Positions 30,192 to 41,273 are shown, counted from the first letter of the stretch. The stretch is DNA of 64,000 nucleotides from Trichomonas vaginalis G3 (GCF_026262505.1 NC_067203.1:14892392-14956391), one strand, 5' to 3'. The notes: generated by a model from the letters alone, not told the origin. Made by a program: numbers and translations.

Positions 30192-31469
30192 TTAAGAACG
30201 CGGTTTTCTTCTTGCAGAGAGCATCTCCGTTTGTGGCCTTGGCTTTTTACTAACTCTAATTTTAGGTTTCTTTTTTTCTGAAATTGTAACAGTGGAAGGA
30301 CGCTCTCTGTGATAAAATTCATCCATAACACCATTGAGAGATTCAACAACGCGCTCTGGACGATGAATCTTTTTATGATTTTTACCAATAAATTCTTCTA
30401 CTGCTTCAAGCTTCCAACTTCTATAGGTTTTATTCAGTTCTACATTCTTTTCGTTCTCATCCTTTATCTTTCCTTTAATTTTATTTAATTCTTCAGTTAA
30501 AAAGTCAATTTCTGATTCTAAAACAGAAACTTGAGTCTGAGCGGCTTTGAAACGATCAGTTGCTTCTTCTAATGACTGTTTGAGAACATTTTCTTGAGCT
30601 TGAAGATTAATTTTTTCAGATTTTGCTCTTTCAAGTTCATTTTGAGCAACACCTACAGAATACTTAAGTTCTAGTATTTGGTCGTTCTGTTGGTCGATCT
30701 TTTTTTGAGCTTCATCACTGACTTTTTTAGCTCTAAGTAACATTTTCTGTTGATTTATTTCAACAAGTAATTTATCTGATTTCATTTTATTTGCTTCGAT
30801 TTCTCCTTCAAGTGTTTCTATCAAATTCACTTTAACTTTATAATCATCTAATATATCTCGAAGTTCTTTGGATTTTGTAAGTAATTGTCGAAGTTCTGCT
30901 GCCAATTGCTGAGTTTTAGCTCTTTGTGCATCAACTTTTTCATGTTGGGCGACTGATTCTCTTAATTTCATTTGGGATGAAATGGAAAGTTGTTCAGATT
31001 CTGAAAGCAGTTCTCGCTTTTTAACCGCCCAAATATTAATTTCCTTTTCAAGGTCTCTTTGAAGGTTCATAATGTAGAGTTTATGTTTCATTGCATTATC
31101 TGACACAATTTGAGCTACTTCGTATGGTGCTTTTTCAAGAATATCCGTAATTTCTTTCTGAACTTTCGCTTTTTCTTCATTTAATGAAGCAACTGACTGT
31201 TTGGTACGCGATAATAATAATTCTGTTGATTCTAGCTGATGAATTATTTCTGCCGGTGATAAATTTGCATTATTACTCCTAATTCGACCTTCAATGGGAG
31301 TGATAATAACAGGTTGTCCCCATTCTGCGGGCATATTTCTTTTAGCTATTTGATTAAGCCTATCGCGAAGAGTAGCTTGTTCCTCTAAAGCTTCAACTAG
31401 CGCTTGATGGGCCTCTCTGTAGGCTGCTTCTTCATCATCGATAGGTTGATACGGGGGTATTTCCCCCAT
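30192..31469 (-). CDS. Long coiled-coil protein, probably cytoskeletal
   Basis: 425 residues from the ATG at 31469. After a short N-terminal region with a proline-rich patch (AEWGQPVIITPIEGR), residues ~85-340 are continuous heptad-type coiled coil (LLSRTKQSVASLNEEKAKVQ, ELKYSVGVAQNELERAKSEK). The last ~50 residues are very basic (KKKPKIRVSKKPRP). No catalytic or membrane segment. It is divergent from epsilon-tubulin with only 235 bp between the two ATGs, which may mean a shared promoter and hints at a basal-body or flagellar-root role. The specific family is not recognised. Confidence 0.75.
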   Translation of the reverse strand: MGEIPPYQPIDDEEAAYREAHQALVEALEEQATLRDRLNQIAKRNMPAEWGQPVIITPIEGRIRSNNANLSPAEIIHQLESTELLLSRTKQSVASLNEEKAKVQKEITDILEKAPYEVAQIVSDNAMKHKLYIMNLQRDLEKEINIWAVKKRELLSESEQLSISSQMKLRESVAQHEKVDAQRAKTQQLAAELRQLLTKSKELRDILDDYKVKVNLIETLEGEIEANKMKSDKLLVEINQQKMLLRAKKVSDEAQKKIDQQNDQILELKYSVGVAQNELERAKSEKINLQAQENVLKQSLEEATDRFKAAQTQVSVLESEIDFLTEELNKIKGKIKDENEKNVELNKTYRSWKLEAVEEFIGKNHKKIHRPERVVESLNGVMDEFYHRERPSTVTISEKKKPKIRVSKKPRPQTEMLSARRKPRS

Positions 31470-31698
31470 CCACTTAGATTTTATGCTTCAATTCGGGCAA
31501 ATTTCTGCATCGATAAATCACAGATATTATTAATAATATAATTTTTAATATTTTACAGGTAAGAGTTTAATCTCGTTATTTCAGAGATGATCGTAGTCAC
31601 TTTTTCCAAAAATTGACTTGAATATAGAACAAATAGCTAAACTAATAACAATCATAATTTTAAATTTTCTTCTCAAATTTTCTTCATTTTTTAAACGT

Positions 31699-31704
31699 TC
31701 ACTT
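31699..31704 (+). promoter_or_regulatory. Inr TCACTT directly before epsilon-tubulin ATG
   Basis: TCACTT is immediately followed by ATG at 31705. It fits the trichomonad initiator and decides against the longer frame that begins at a TTG (31618). Confidence 0.65.
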
Positions 31705-33009
31705 ATGTCTGAGATTATTTTTCTTCAGATTGGACAATGCGGAAATCAAATTGGATGGGAGTTCTGGGAAAAGGCATTAAAAGAGCATAAAGATTATCAC
31801 AAAAATGCACCTTACGACCTTTCATATAAATCATTTTTCGAAATTCGCGAAAGAGGATCATTTGAAAACATCAAAGATGTTAGAGCTCGAGCAGTTTTGA
31901 TTGATTCAGAAACAAATGTTACAAAACAATTAGAAACATCTGCTATTAGAGATATATTTAGAGGATGTTCAATCAGCGTCGATGTTGGCGGCGCTGGTAA
32001 CAACTGGGCTGTAGGTTACCATCAAAATGGTCACTTGCAGATTGACTCAGTTCTTGAGAAAATCAGAAAACTTGCAGAGCCTTGCAACCACCTTGAAAGC
32101 TTCTTCATGCTTTACTCCCTTGGTGGTGGTACAGGTTCTGGCTTCGGTTCCTACATCTTGGAACGTGTTGCTGAGGAATATCCACGCTTATGGAAGATGG
32201 CTACTGTTGTTACACCAACAGATGACGATCCGGCAGTTGTAACAGCTCCATACAACTCATTACTATCTTGCGCGCATCTTTGCAAGTATGCAAACTGCGT
32301 TTTCCCAGTTGAAAATGCTTCATTGCAAAGATTCGTTTCTGGCGCAGAGCCAAATACAAAAGGAGCTTTCAGTCAGATGAACTCTGTTGTTGCAAACTTC
32401 CTTCTTGATCTTACAGCAGGTTCTCGTTTCTCCGGAAAAATGAACGTCGATCTTTCCGAAATTGAAACAAATATGGTTCCATTTCCACACCATAAATTCC
32501 TTGTTGGCGGCATTTCCCCTATTTATCCAAAGAATCCACCGAGATCTGAAAAATCATTTTTCTCAGAAGCGATGTCAAACAAAGCTACATTGTGCGACAT
32601 TGACCACTCACAAGGTACATATCTTAGTACTGCCCTCTTAATCAGAGGAAATATCTCTGAGTCAAGTGTTCAACAAAACACAACTCAGTTGGCCGAAAAA
32701 ATGAAGTTCCCTAAGTGGAACACGGAGCATTGGAAGATCGGACTTTGTTCAACACCATCTTTGACATCTAAGATCTCTATCTGCTCTCTTTGCAACACTA
32801 CATCCATTACAGGAATGTTCGACACGATTCTTGGAAGATACACAAAACTTGCAAGTCGTGGCGCTTATATTCATTTGTTTAATGATAATGGTGTTGAAAG
32901 AGAGGATTTCGAAGAAGCTGCTGATCTCATAAACTTCGTTAGAGATGAGTATGATAGTGTTGCAACAGAGGATGATGTAATTCCACCTCGTCCAAAGATA
33001 TTCGTTTGA
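31705..33009 (+). CDS. Epsilon-tubulin
   Basis: 434 residues from ATG 31705. It has the tubulin N-terminus (IFLQIGQCGNQIG), the GTP-binding glycine loop (YSLGGGTGSGFGSYIL) and the N-site loop (TAPYNSLLSC). Specific features fit epsilon- rather than alpha/beta/gamma-tubulin: DVRARAVLIDSETNV, GGAGNNWAVGY and the inserted segment RERGSFENIK. Epsilon-tubulin is needed for the triplet microtubules of basal bodies and centrioles, in keeping with the flagellated trichomonad cell. It is divergent with the coiled-coil gene to the left. Confidence 0.88.
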   Translation: MSEIIFLQIGQCGNQIGWEFWEKALKEHKDYHKNAPYDLSYKSFFEIRERGSFENIKDVRARAVLIDSETNVTKQLETSAIRDIFRGCSISVDVGGAGNNWAVGYHQNGHLQIDSVLEKIRKLAEPCNHLESFFMLYSLGGGTGSGFGSYILERVAEEYPRLWKMATVVTPTDDDPAVVTAPYNSLLSCAHLCKYANCVFPVENASLQRFVSGAEPNTKGAFSQMNSVVANFLLDLTAGSRFSGKMNVDLSEIETNMVPFPHHKFLVGGISPIYPKNPPRSEKSFFSEAMSNKATLCDIDHSQGTYLSTALLIRGNISESSVQQNTTQLAEKMKFPKWNTEHWKIGLCSTPSLTSKISICSLCNTTSITGMFDTILGRYTKLASRGAYIHLFNDNGVEREDFEEAADLINFVRDEYDSVATEDDVIPPRPKIFV

Positions 33010-33324
33010 AATCATTTTTTTTCTTTTGTTTGTATATATTGTTGTTTAAACTTTTAATATACTATTATTCAGAAAGCCTACTCTATTAACTTTAAGTAAT
33101 GAAAAACAAAAAATCAAAGATGAATTTATAAAAATATATTTTAAATCATTGTCTATGAAAATTACTATAAAAATGTTAATGTCAAATCATAATCCATCAG
33201 GTTTTGAACCAAAATGACATTAGTGAAAATGAGTATTCTAATTTTATTAAAATTTGAGGAAGAAATAAGAGAATTCAAACGAATTCTTGATTTAAATACT
33301 TTTATGATCTTTGCTTCATTCTTA
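33010..33324. other. Intergenic before the palindrome
   Basis: AT-rich 3' flank of epsilon-tubulin; nothing recognised. Confidence 0.5.
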
Positions 33325-33468
33325 TAATAGCATGGTCATTTAGGGATAGTTAAAAAAGAGAGTGATAATTTTTAAAAAATAATTTTTTACAAATTAGTAA
33401 AAGAAAAGAGGCTAAGTCTCTTGACAACGCCTTTTCGCATTAGTTGCAATATATTGATAATCGTAGTC

Positions 33469-34929
33469 TTAGATTTCAACTTGTGGTTTCTCGTTGTTGA
33501 TGTCTTCTCTGTCGTCATCGAAGTCGAGAGATTCTGGCTTCTGTTCTGGGACTATGATCCAGAAGCAGAGGATAGCAGCGATGAAAGCGAATACGCATCC
33601 AGAGCCGAGGAGTGGTCCCTTCTTGCCCTTTGTTGCTGCGCCGATGCCTGAGCCGATGATCCAGTTAGCGAGTTGCTGGCCGACGACGACGAAGATGTTG
33701 AGGATGCCCATGAGTGTACCCATCTCTTCGTCCTTTGAGCACATGCCGACGATGGCGTATGGGACAGAGTTGAAGACAGAGCAAGCGATACCGAGTGGTG
33801 TGAGGAGTCCGAGTGCAGCCCACTTGTTGTGGATGAAGAAGATTGGGATGAGGCAGACACCTTCGATGATCTGAGAGAGAGCGTAAGAGAGCTTGAGTCC
33901 GATGCACTTGATGATCATATCCTGGACGAAAGACCAGACCATGACGAGGATTGAAGATACACCGATGATGATGAGACCGAAGCGGACGCCTTCATCGTAG
34001 TCGAGACCCCGGAGCTTGTAGATATCTGTTCCGACGTAGCTTGAGCACTCGTTGTTGAACTCTGTGTAACCCATCCATGAGAAGAAGTAGATGATAGCGA
34101 TTCTCCATACTGGCTTTGGCATTGCCTTGAACTGTCTGAAGATTGCGATGAATGGGTTTGGTCTTTCGACGACATCTGTGAACTGTTCTTCGTGAGCTGT
34201 GAAGACTGTGATTGTTACACTGACTATGATGAAAACGATGCCGCAGATGATGACGAGCTGCTGGTAGTTGAGTGATGAGTACTTGGCGACGTTGAAACCA
34301 CCGATGAAGTTAGAGAAAACCTGAGCGAGACCGAGGAGGACAGCAGCGATTGAGTTTCCGAGAACTTGCTGTGACTTTGGAATAAGGTCTCCGATGACTG
34401 TTCTTGCTGGTGCCTGGAGGAGGTTAACAGAAACGAAATCGAGGACGAGAGCAATGATGAGGAATGTGATACTCCATGGGCGTGGGTTTGAGCTGCTGAT
34501 TCCCTTACCGATTTCTCTGCAGAAGTAGAGGAAGAGGAATCCGATGATTGATCCAACGGCACCTGTGATGATGAATGGTCTTCTTCTGCCGATCTTTGCG
34601 TGGAGAGCGTCACTGTAGTATCCGACGAGTGGTTGGCAGATGAAACCGGCAAGTGGGCCGATGAGGTAGATGAGTGATCTGTAGACTTGTGGGATGTTGA
34701 TATCTTCTGAGTCCATGATTGGAGAGAGGAGACCGAAAACGACTGTGAATACAGTTTGGAAACCGAACATTGATGCACAAATACCGAAGATTCTCCAGAT
34801 AGAAATTCTATCTCTCTTTGCGAGTGGAATCCAGCCGTTATTTCCTTCAGTCTTCTCGACTGTGTCCATGCTGTCATTATCGAATTGCTTGACATCTTGG
34901 CTAGTGTTAGCGTTTGCAGTTGGAGCCAT
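33469..34929 (-). CDS. SLC45/sucrose-transporter-type sugar:cation symporter (whole copy)
   Basis: 486 residues with about twelve membrane spans. After a hydrophilic N-terminus (~1-45) comes the GPH/SUT/SLC45 signature: GPLAGFICQPLVGYYSDAL at 91-109 and GRRRPFI at 114-120, between spans 2 and 3. The family carries disaccharides or glucose with protons across the plasma or vacuolar membrane. The C-terminus is acidic (LDFDDDREDINNEKPQVEI). Codon use is strongly C-ending (CTC, GTC, ATC), unlike the AT-ending neighbours, which fits high expression; lateral origin cannot be excluded. An Inr (TCATTT, minus strand 34958-34953) lies about 24 bp before the ATG. Its mirror copy is at 37729-39188. Confidence 0.88.
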   Translation of the reverse strand: MAPTANANTSQDVKQFDNDSMDTVEKTEGNNGWIPLAKRDRISIWRIFGICASMFGFQTVFTVVFGLLSPIMDSEDINIPQVYRSLIYLIGPLAGFICQPLVGYYSDALHAKIGRRRPFIITGAVGSIIGFLFLYFCREIGKGISSSNPRPWSITFLIIALVLDFVSVNLLQAPARTVIGDLIPKSQQVLGNSIAAVLLGLAQVFSNFIGGFNVAKYSSLNYQQLVIICGIVFIIVSVTITVFTAHEEQFTDVVERPNPFIAIFRQFKAMPKPVWRIAIIYFFSWMGYTEFNNECSSYVGTDIYKLRGLDYDEGVRFGLIIIGVSSILVMVWSFVQDMIIKCIGLKLSYALSQIIEGVCLIPIFFIHNKWAALGLLTPLGIACSVFNSVPYAIVGMCSKDEEMGTLMGILNIFVVVGQQLANWIIGSGIGAATKGKKGPLLGSGCVFAFIAAILCFWIIVPEQKPESLDFDDDREDINNEKPQVEI

Positions 34930-34952
34930 GCTTTGCTAGACTGCTTTTCGAA

Positions 34953-34958
34953 AAATGA
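34953..34958 (-). promoter_or_regulatory. Inr of the left transporter gene
   Basis: TCATTT on the minus strand, 24 bp upstream of the ATG at 34929. The mirrored copy is at 37700-37705. Confidence 0.5.
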
Positions 34959-36138
34959 GCAATGTTTTCTCTTCTCAATTTATTTTCAATAAATTTCAAT
35001 AAAGCTCTCAATTTTTTCTATAAATCACAATATTGTGAATACGGGGCGCCATCCATTTCATGACATCATCCATTATGATATACTATTCATTTAAATAGTT
35101 CGGGCATGCTATATTTGTTGATTTTGCACGATCTCAGTTGATTTCTCTCAATTCAGATGCTAATGACCGAATACATCTCAATAAAATATTCATTCGAAAC
35201 ATGCATTTGCGAAATGAAGCTGACATAATATATATCAACATTCATTTATGCTGATTTTGTTATTGGAATTTGAGAACTCATGGACTTTTCAGAAAAAATT
35301 GACCGATCACAGTTTTTCTTAATTATTAAGATGCATGTAGCTATTAAGTGCATATTACTCAAAGAAAAATATTTTTGAATGAGACTTCAAATATTTTTAT
35401 ACACATTATTTCACAAATAGGTATTACATATTATGTAGTATATAAATCCTGAAATACTCGGCGATCGGATACTATTCAATGAATACCAAATTTTAAACCT
35501 TCGACTAGATGGCAAATAATTGGCAAGTTAGACATACAAAACTATTATACTGATATATTTAACTGGATAGTACCAATTAAATAATTTTTTTAATATTTAT
35601 TTTGAATAAATATTCAAGAATCAAAACAAATGCATTATTATATCTTAATATTTGCTTTCCAACCTAATTTTCGCTTTTCGTCTGGACCGTGCGTTCTTCC
35701 TATCTAGATTTTTATTTCAAAAATTAGAGTTTTGATGTTATCAATTATATATAACCTACTACGCATATATAAGCGAATAAATATGCTTTAGTGCGATCTA
35801 AACCAGCTTTCAAATTAGAAAGCAAAAACTTTTTGCAGAATTGATTTTGAACATCATTAATCTGCTAACTATCAAATACTACACTAGATCTATTAGAAAG
35901 AACGCAGATGTGAGGTCGAAAAGTGAGCTTTAACTAACATGACTTTTTTTTTCGATTGCTATCATAGTATGAACTAAAACACATATTGAAAGATTATGTA
36001 CGGCTGCTAGCATTAATACTTCTTGTGTGTTAACAGCTCAGTGACTCCTCCACGAATCAGATTGATGCAATCAAAAATTATGGAGATAACTCAATTTTGA
36101 AAGATCTCACAAATTTGGCTAATATTCGTATCATGGCC

Positions 36139-36520
36139 AAATTCTTCAACTCATAGACATACCAATCATATTATTATCTATTCCACAGCCTATTCAAATC
36201 ATAAAAATTAAAATTTTCAATGATTGAAAAACATTTTATTGACGAAATTTGAGCATTTGTATTTTTATCATCACAAAGAACAATATTTATTCTTCGTGTT
36301 CTTTAAAAAACGATCAAACACATTGATGATGTCGATCAATGGTAAATCACATTTGCAGCATGAATAATCAAATAGAGAGCTATTTTGAAATGAAAGTCAG
36401 ATAATATGTCAAGAGTTCCAATTTATAATCATTGAAATAATTTTCAAGGAAAAATTAGTCATATTGTGTGATTGATAAATAAAAAGCAGTGTGAGATGAT
36501 ATGGATAATGCATGAATATT
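36139..36520. other. 382-bp spacer at the centre of the palindrome
   Basis: Single-copy AT-rich sequence between the two arms. No gene or element recognised. Confidence 0.7.
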
Positions 36521-37699
36521 GGTCATGATACGAATATTAGCCAAATTTGTGAGATCTTTCAAAATTGAGTTATCTCCATAATTTTTGATTGCATCAATCT
36601 GATTCGTGGAGGAGTCACTGAGCTGTTAACACACAAGAAGTATTAATGCTAGCAGCCGTACATAATCTTTCAATATGTGTTTTAGTTCATACTATGATAG
36701 CAATCGAAAAAAAAAGTCATGTTAGTTAAAGCTCACTTTTCGACCTCACATCTGCGTTCTTTCTAATAGATCTAGTGTAGTATTTGATAGTTAGCAGATT
36801 AATGATGTTCAAAATCAATTCTGCAAAAAGTTTTTGCTTTCTAATTTGAAAGCTGGTTTAGATCGCACTAAAGCATATTTATTCGCTTATATATGCGTAG
36901 TAGGTTATATATAATTGATAACATCAAAACTCTAATTTTTGAAATAAAAATCTAGATAGGAAGAACGCACGGTCCAGACGAAAAGCGAAAATTAGGTTGG
37001 AAAGCAAATATTAAGATATAATAATGCATTTGTTTTGATTCTTGAATATTTATTCAAAATAAATATTAAAAAAATTATTTAATTGGTACTATCCAGTTAA
37101 ATATATCAGTATAATAGTTTTGTATGTCTAACTTGCCAATTATTTGCCATCTAGTCGAAGGTTTAAAATTTGGTATTCATTGAATAGTATCCGATCGCCG
37201 AGTATTTCAGGATTTATATACTACATAATATGTAATACCTATTTGTGAAATAATGTGTATAAAAATATTTGAAGTCTCATTCAAAAATATTTTTCTTTGA
37301 GTAATATGCACTTAATAGCTACATGCATCTTAATAATTAAGAAAAACTGTGATCGGTCAATTTTTCTGAAAAGTCCATGAGTTCTCAAATTCCAATAACA
37401 AAATCAGCATAAATGAATGTTGATATATATTATGTCAGCTTCATTTCGCAAATGCATGTTTCGAATGAATATTTTATTGAGATGTATTCGGTCATTAGCA
37501 TCTGAATTGAGAGAAATCAACTGAGATCGTGCAAAATCAACAAATATAGCATGCCCGAACTATTTAAATGAATAGTATATCATAATGGATGATGTCATGA
37601 AATGGATGGCGCCCCGTATTCACAATATTGTGATTTATAGAAAAAATTGAGAGCTTTATTGAAATTTATTGAAAATAAATTGAGAAGAGAAAACATTGC

Positions 37700-37705
37700 T
37701 CATTT
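37700..37705 (+). promoter_or_regulatory. Inr of the right transporter copy
   Basis: TCATTT, 23 bp before the ATG at 37729; mirror of 34953-34958. Confidence 0.5.
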
Positions 37706-37728
37706 TTCGAAAAGCAGTCTAGCAAAGC

Positions 37729-39188
37729 ATGGCTCCAACTGCAAACGCTAACACTAGCCAAGATGTCAAGCAATTCGATAATGACAGCATGGACACAGTC
37801 GAGAAGACTGAAGGAAATAACGGCTGGATTCCACTCGCAAAGAGAGATAGAATTTCTATCTGGAGAATCTTCGGTATTTGTGCATCAATGTTCGGTTCCA
37901 AACTGTATTCACAGTCGTTTTCGGTCTCCTCTCTCCAATCATGGACTCAGAAGATATCAACATCCCACAAGTCTACAGATCACTCATCTACCTCATCGGC
38001 CCACTTGCCGGTTTCATCTGCCAACCACTCGTCGGATACTACAGTGACGCTCTCCACGCAAAGATCGGCAGAAGAAGACCATTCATCATCACAGGTGCCG
38101 TTGGATCAATCATCGGATTCCTCTTCCTCTACTTCTGCAGAGAAATCGGTAAGGGAATCAGCAGCTCAAACCCACGCCCATGGAGTATCACATTCCTCAT
38201 CATTGCTCTCGTCCTCGATTTCGTTTCTGTTAACCTCCTCCAGGCACCAGCAAGAACAGTCATCGGAGACCTTATTCCAAAGTCACAGCAAGTTCTCGGA
38301 AACTCAATCGCTGCTGTCCTCCTCGGTCTCGCTCAGGTTTTCTCTAACTTCATCGGTGGTTTCAACGTCGCCAAGTACTCATCACTCAACTACCAGCAGC
38401 TCGTCATCATCTGCGGCATCGTTTTCATCATAGTCAGTGTAACAATCACAGTCTTCACAGCTCACGAAGAACAGTTCACAGATGTCGTCGAAAGACCAAA
38501 CCCATTCATCGCAATCTTCAGACAGTTCAAGGCAATGCCAAAGCCAGTATGGAGAATCGCTATCATCTACTTCTTCTCATGGATGGGTTACACAGAGTTC
38601 AACAACGAGTGCTCAAGCTACGTCGGAACAGATATCTACAAGCTCCGGGGTCTCGACTACGATGAAGGCGTCCGCTTCGGTCTCATCATCATCGGTGTAT
38701 CTTCAATCCTCGTCATGGTCTGGTCTTTCGTCCAGGATATGATCATCAAGTGCATCGGACTCAAGCTCTCTTACGCTCTCTCTCAGATCATCGAAGGTGT
38801 CTGCCTCATCCCAATCTTCTTCATCCACAACAAGTGGGCTGCACTCGGACTCCTCACACCACTCGGTATCGCTTGCTCTGTCTTCAACTCTGTCCCATAC
38901 GCCATCGTCGGCATGTGCTCAAAGGACGAAGAGATGGGTACACTCATGGGCATCCTCAACATCTTCGTCGTCGTCGGCCAGCAACTCGCTAACTGGATCA
39001 TCGGCTCAGGCATCGGCGCAGCAACAAAGGGCAAGAAGGGACCACTCCTCGGCTCTGGATGCGTATTCGCTTTCATCGCTGCTATCCTCTGCTTCTGGAT
39101 CATAGTCCCAGAACAGAAGCCAGAATCTCTCGACTTCGATGACGACAGAGAAGACATCAACAACGAGAAACCACAAGTTGAAATCTAA
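37729..39188 (+). pseudogene. SLC45-type transporter, second copy, one-base frameshift
   Basis: Same gene as 33469-34929. At about 37893-37898 the left copy has GGTTTCC where this copy has GGTTCC: one T is missing after codon 56, so translation leaves the transporter frame and continues into a serine-rich frame until 38433. The transporter frame itself stays open from 37878 to the stop at 39188. As the arms are otherwise nearly identical, the break is very young or is a base-call error. If read as intact, the locus would encode two identical transporters facing away from the shared central spacer. Confidence 0.85.
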
Positions 39189-39333
39189 GACTACGATTAT
39201 CAATATATTGCAACTAATGCGAAAAGGCGTTGTCAAGAAACTTCGCCTCTTTTCTTTTACTAATTTGTAAAAAATTATTTTTTAAAAATTATCACTCTCT
39301 TTTTTAACTATCCCTAAATGACCATACTATTAA

Positions 39334-39629
39334 ATGGACACCACAAAACATACTAATAATGACAAATCAAAATGCACTTGATTTCGATAAAGCACACATG
39401 AACTTGTACTATTAATTCAATTTCTAGTCAGTGTTGAGATTTATATAGACTAACAGAAAAATTCAATTTGCTGTGCTAAATAATAGCGACCTTGTGGATA
39501 GAATAGAAAACTTAACATTTAATGATGAAAATTTCATATTTAATGATGAAATCACCTTATATATATTGGATATCAATTTTAAAATATCTAAAAACGATCA
39601 AATATAACATAAATTTTCATTATTATTCA
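39334..39629. other. Unique sequence right of the palindrome
   Basis: AT-rich. An in-frame ATG pair at 39522 precedes the next gene, but I prefer 39630 as its start. Confidence 0.45.
39617..39622 (+). promoter_or_regulatory. Inr candidate (TCATTA)
   Basis: Lies 8 bp before the ATG at 39630 and favours that ATG over 39522. Confidence 0.5.
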
Positions 39630-41009
39630 ATGATTCCTAAAATCTTGAGTGATAAATTGGAACCAAATTCAATAGTAACAAACGATGGTTACCAATTTCC
39701 CAAAGATGAACTGAATAATGATCAGCTATTGGCTTATTTTTCCAATCTTGGGGATATTAACTTACTTGATTATCTAATAATTTACTTCAACAAAAATAGC
39801 TTTAATAACAACATCCAACTAATGAATTTACTCATGGAATTCATATTTTCATCTATTGATGCGCCACCTGAATTTCAAAATTTATTAACGACTTTATATA
39901 TAGAGATATCAGAAGGTAATTCTATACTATCACAGTATCTAATAGATAACAATTATATCCAAAACTGCTGCCAATGCTTTCCATCTCATTTTTCTTTTAT
40001 AATTTTACAAAATTTATGCGAATACTCCAAAGATATGGCGATGATTGCCATAGAAAATGGATTGGTGACACAATGCAGTGAATTATTTACTTCACATCCT
40101 ATTCTTTACCTAGATATTATTTTATTTTTGGCTTCTTTCTCAAATTACTTTGACTTATATAGTAACTTATATCCAACATATACTACATTTGTCGATTTTG
40201 TTATGAATCCTGATTCTTATGAATTTTTACGTAAATTCGATAAAATAACATATAGTTTAGAAGTAATAAGCAAATTCTGCTATAATATTGACTTCTCGAA
40301 ATACTTCTTTACCCATAGAAATATTACTACATTCATTTCATTTCTTAATCAGCATGAATTTACTACTTTTATGTATTTAGTTCAAATATCATTTTCTGAG
40401 ACAAAATATAATACAACAAAAGTTGATGAATTTAAGGTTGTTCATAATTCTGGAATTTTGGCCAAATCTTTGAATATAAATTTGTTTAATTCAATTGTTG
40501 ATGCCGCTTGCAAAGCAATATTAAGTTCAAGTGATGATTTACTAGTAGAATATTCAATTAAGGCATTAGAATCAATCTCATTATACCAAAACTCCGCTGA
40601 TATCATTTTTGAGAATAATATCATTGAAAAATTACTTCAAATGCTTAATGAAGACACTAATTTTGAGACAAAAGCTTCAATCACAAATTTACTTTGCAAT
40701 TTGATATATATTTCATTTGATTTAGCAAAGATCTTGAAAGATAATGGATTTTATGATTACATTGGCTCTGCCTTTGAAAATATTATTGTTCAATCAGGCA
40801 AACACATCTTAAATGCCCTGATAAAAAGCATTGAATATATTGAATTAGATAATTCATTTGAAGAATGTGTCAGAAATGGAAATATCATCAATACATTATC
40901 ATTGATTGCATATGATGAAGAATATTCCGAAGTTGAAGATGAATTTGGAAATTTGTTATCAGAATTGTCTTCTACAGTACTAGATTTGTTGGATATACCA
41001 GATGACTAA
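39630..41009 (+). CDS. Helical-repeat (armadillo-like) protein, trichomonad-specific
   Basis: 459 residues from ATG 39630 (MIPKILSDKLEPNS); an upstream in-frame ATG at 39522 would add 36 residues of unlikely composition. The protein is almost all helical, with repeating pairs of amphipathic helices (ILQNLCEYSKDMAMIAIENG, SIKALESISLYQNSADIIFE, SITNLLCNLIYISFDLAKIL) spaced about 40-45 residues apart, as in ARM/HEAT proteins. The C-terminus is acidic. No membrane segment or enzyme motif. Likely a cytosolic scaffold; partners unknown. Confidence 0.7.
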   Translation: MIPKILSDKLEPNSIVTNDGYQFPKDELNNDQLLAYFSNLGDINLLDYLIIYFNKNSFNNNIQLMNLLMEFIFSSIDAPPEFQNLLTTLYIEISEGNSILSQYLIDNNYIQNCCQCFPSHFSFIILQNLCEYSKDMAMIAIENGLVTQCSELFTSHPILYLDIILFLASFSNYFDLYSNLYPTYTTFVDFVMNPDSYEFLRKFDKITYSLEVISKFCYNIDFSKYFFTHRNITTFISFLNQHEFTTFMYLVQISFSETKYNTTKVDEFKVVHNSGILAKSLNINLFNSIVDAACKAILSSSDDLLVEYSIKALESISLYQNSADIIFENNIIEKLLQMLNEDTNFETKASITNLLCNLIYISFDLAKILKDNGFYDYIGSAFENIIVQSGKHILNALIKSIEYIELDNSFEECVRNGNIINTLSLIAYDEEYSEVEDEFGNLLSELSSTVLDLLDIPDD

Positions 41010-41273
41010 TATTAAAGCTAATTTAGCATCAAATAAACTATTTGAAACCGTTTCTTTCGATATTTTAATAACATCTTTATTTATTTTCAATGCTATTCAG
41101 TCCATGATTATATTTCTTTTTACTAATGGCTGTGCTTAAGTTATTTAGTTCATTTAATGAGTTTCAGAAAATTAAATTTATTTACTCAGAATATGCATTA
41201 TTCTTATATATTTTTATGTTTGTTGTTATAAACACGTTTATTAATTACTCTATATTTTTTATATTTTTATAAA

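Larger units (their letters stand above)
33325..36138. repeat. Left arm of a 6-kb palindrome (2.81 kb)
   Basis: The reverse complement of 36521-39333 matches this arm almost base for base. Differences noticed are few: C/T at 33331, two bases near 33412-33417, one T within the transporter gene, and a G/A near the inner end (36136). The arm contains one whole transporter gene (33469-34929) and its 1.2-kb upstream region (34930-36138), in which I see no further gene. Confidence 0.95.
36521..39333. repeat. Right arm of the 6-kb palindrome (2.81 kb)
   Basis: Mirror of 33325-36138. It contains the broken transporter copy. Homology ends abruptly after the CTATTA at 39328-39333; beyond it the sequence is unique. 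The segment 36521-37728 is noncoding as in the left arm. Confidence 0.95.

Noticed and set aside
33494-34895. Several serine-rich or other long frames antisense or out of frame in the transporter gene
   Set aside because: By-products of strongly C-ending codon use; the mirrored arm shows the same shadows.
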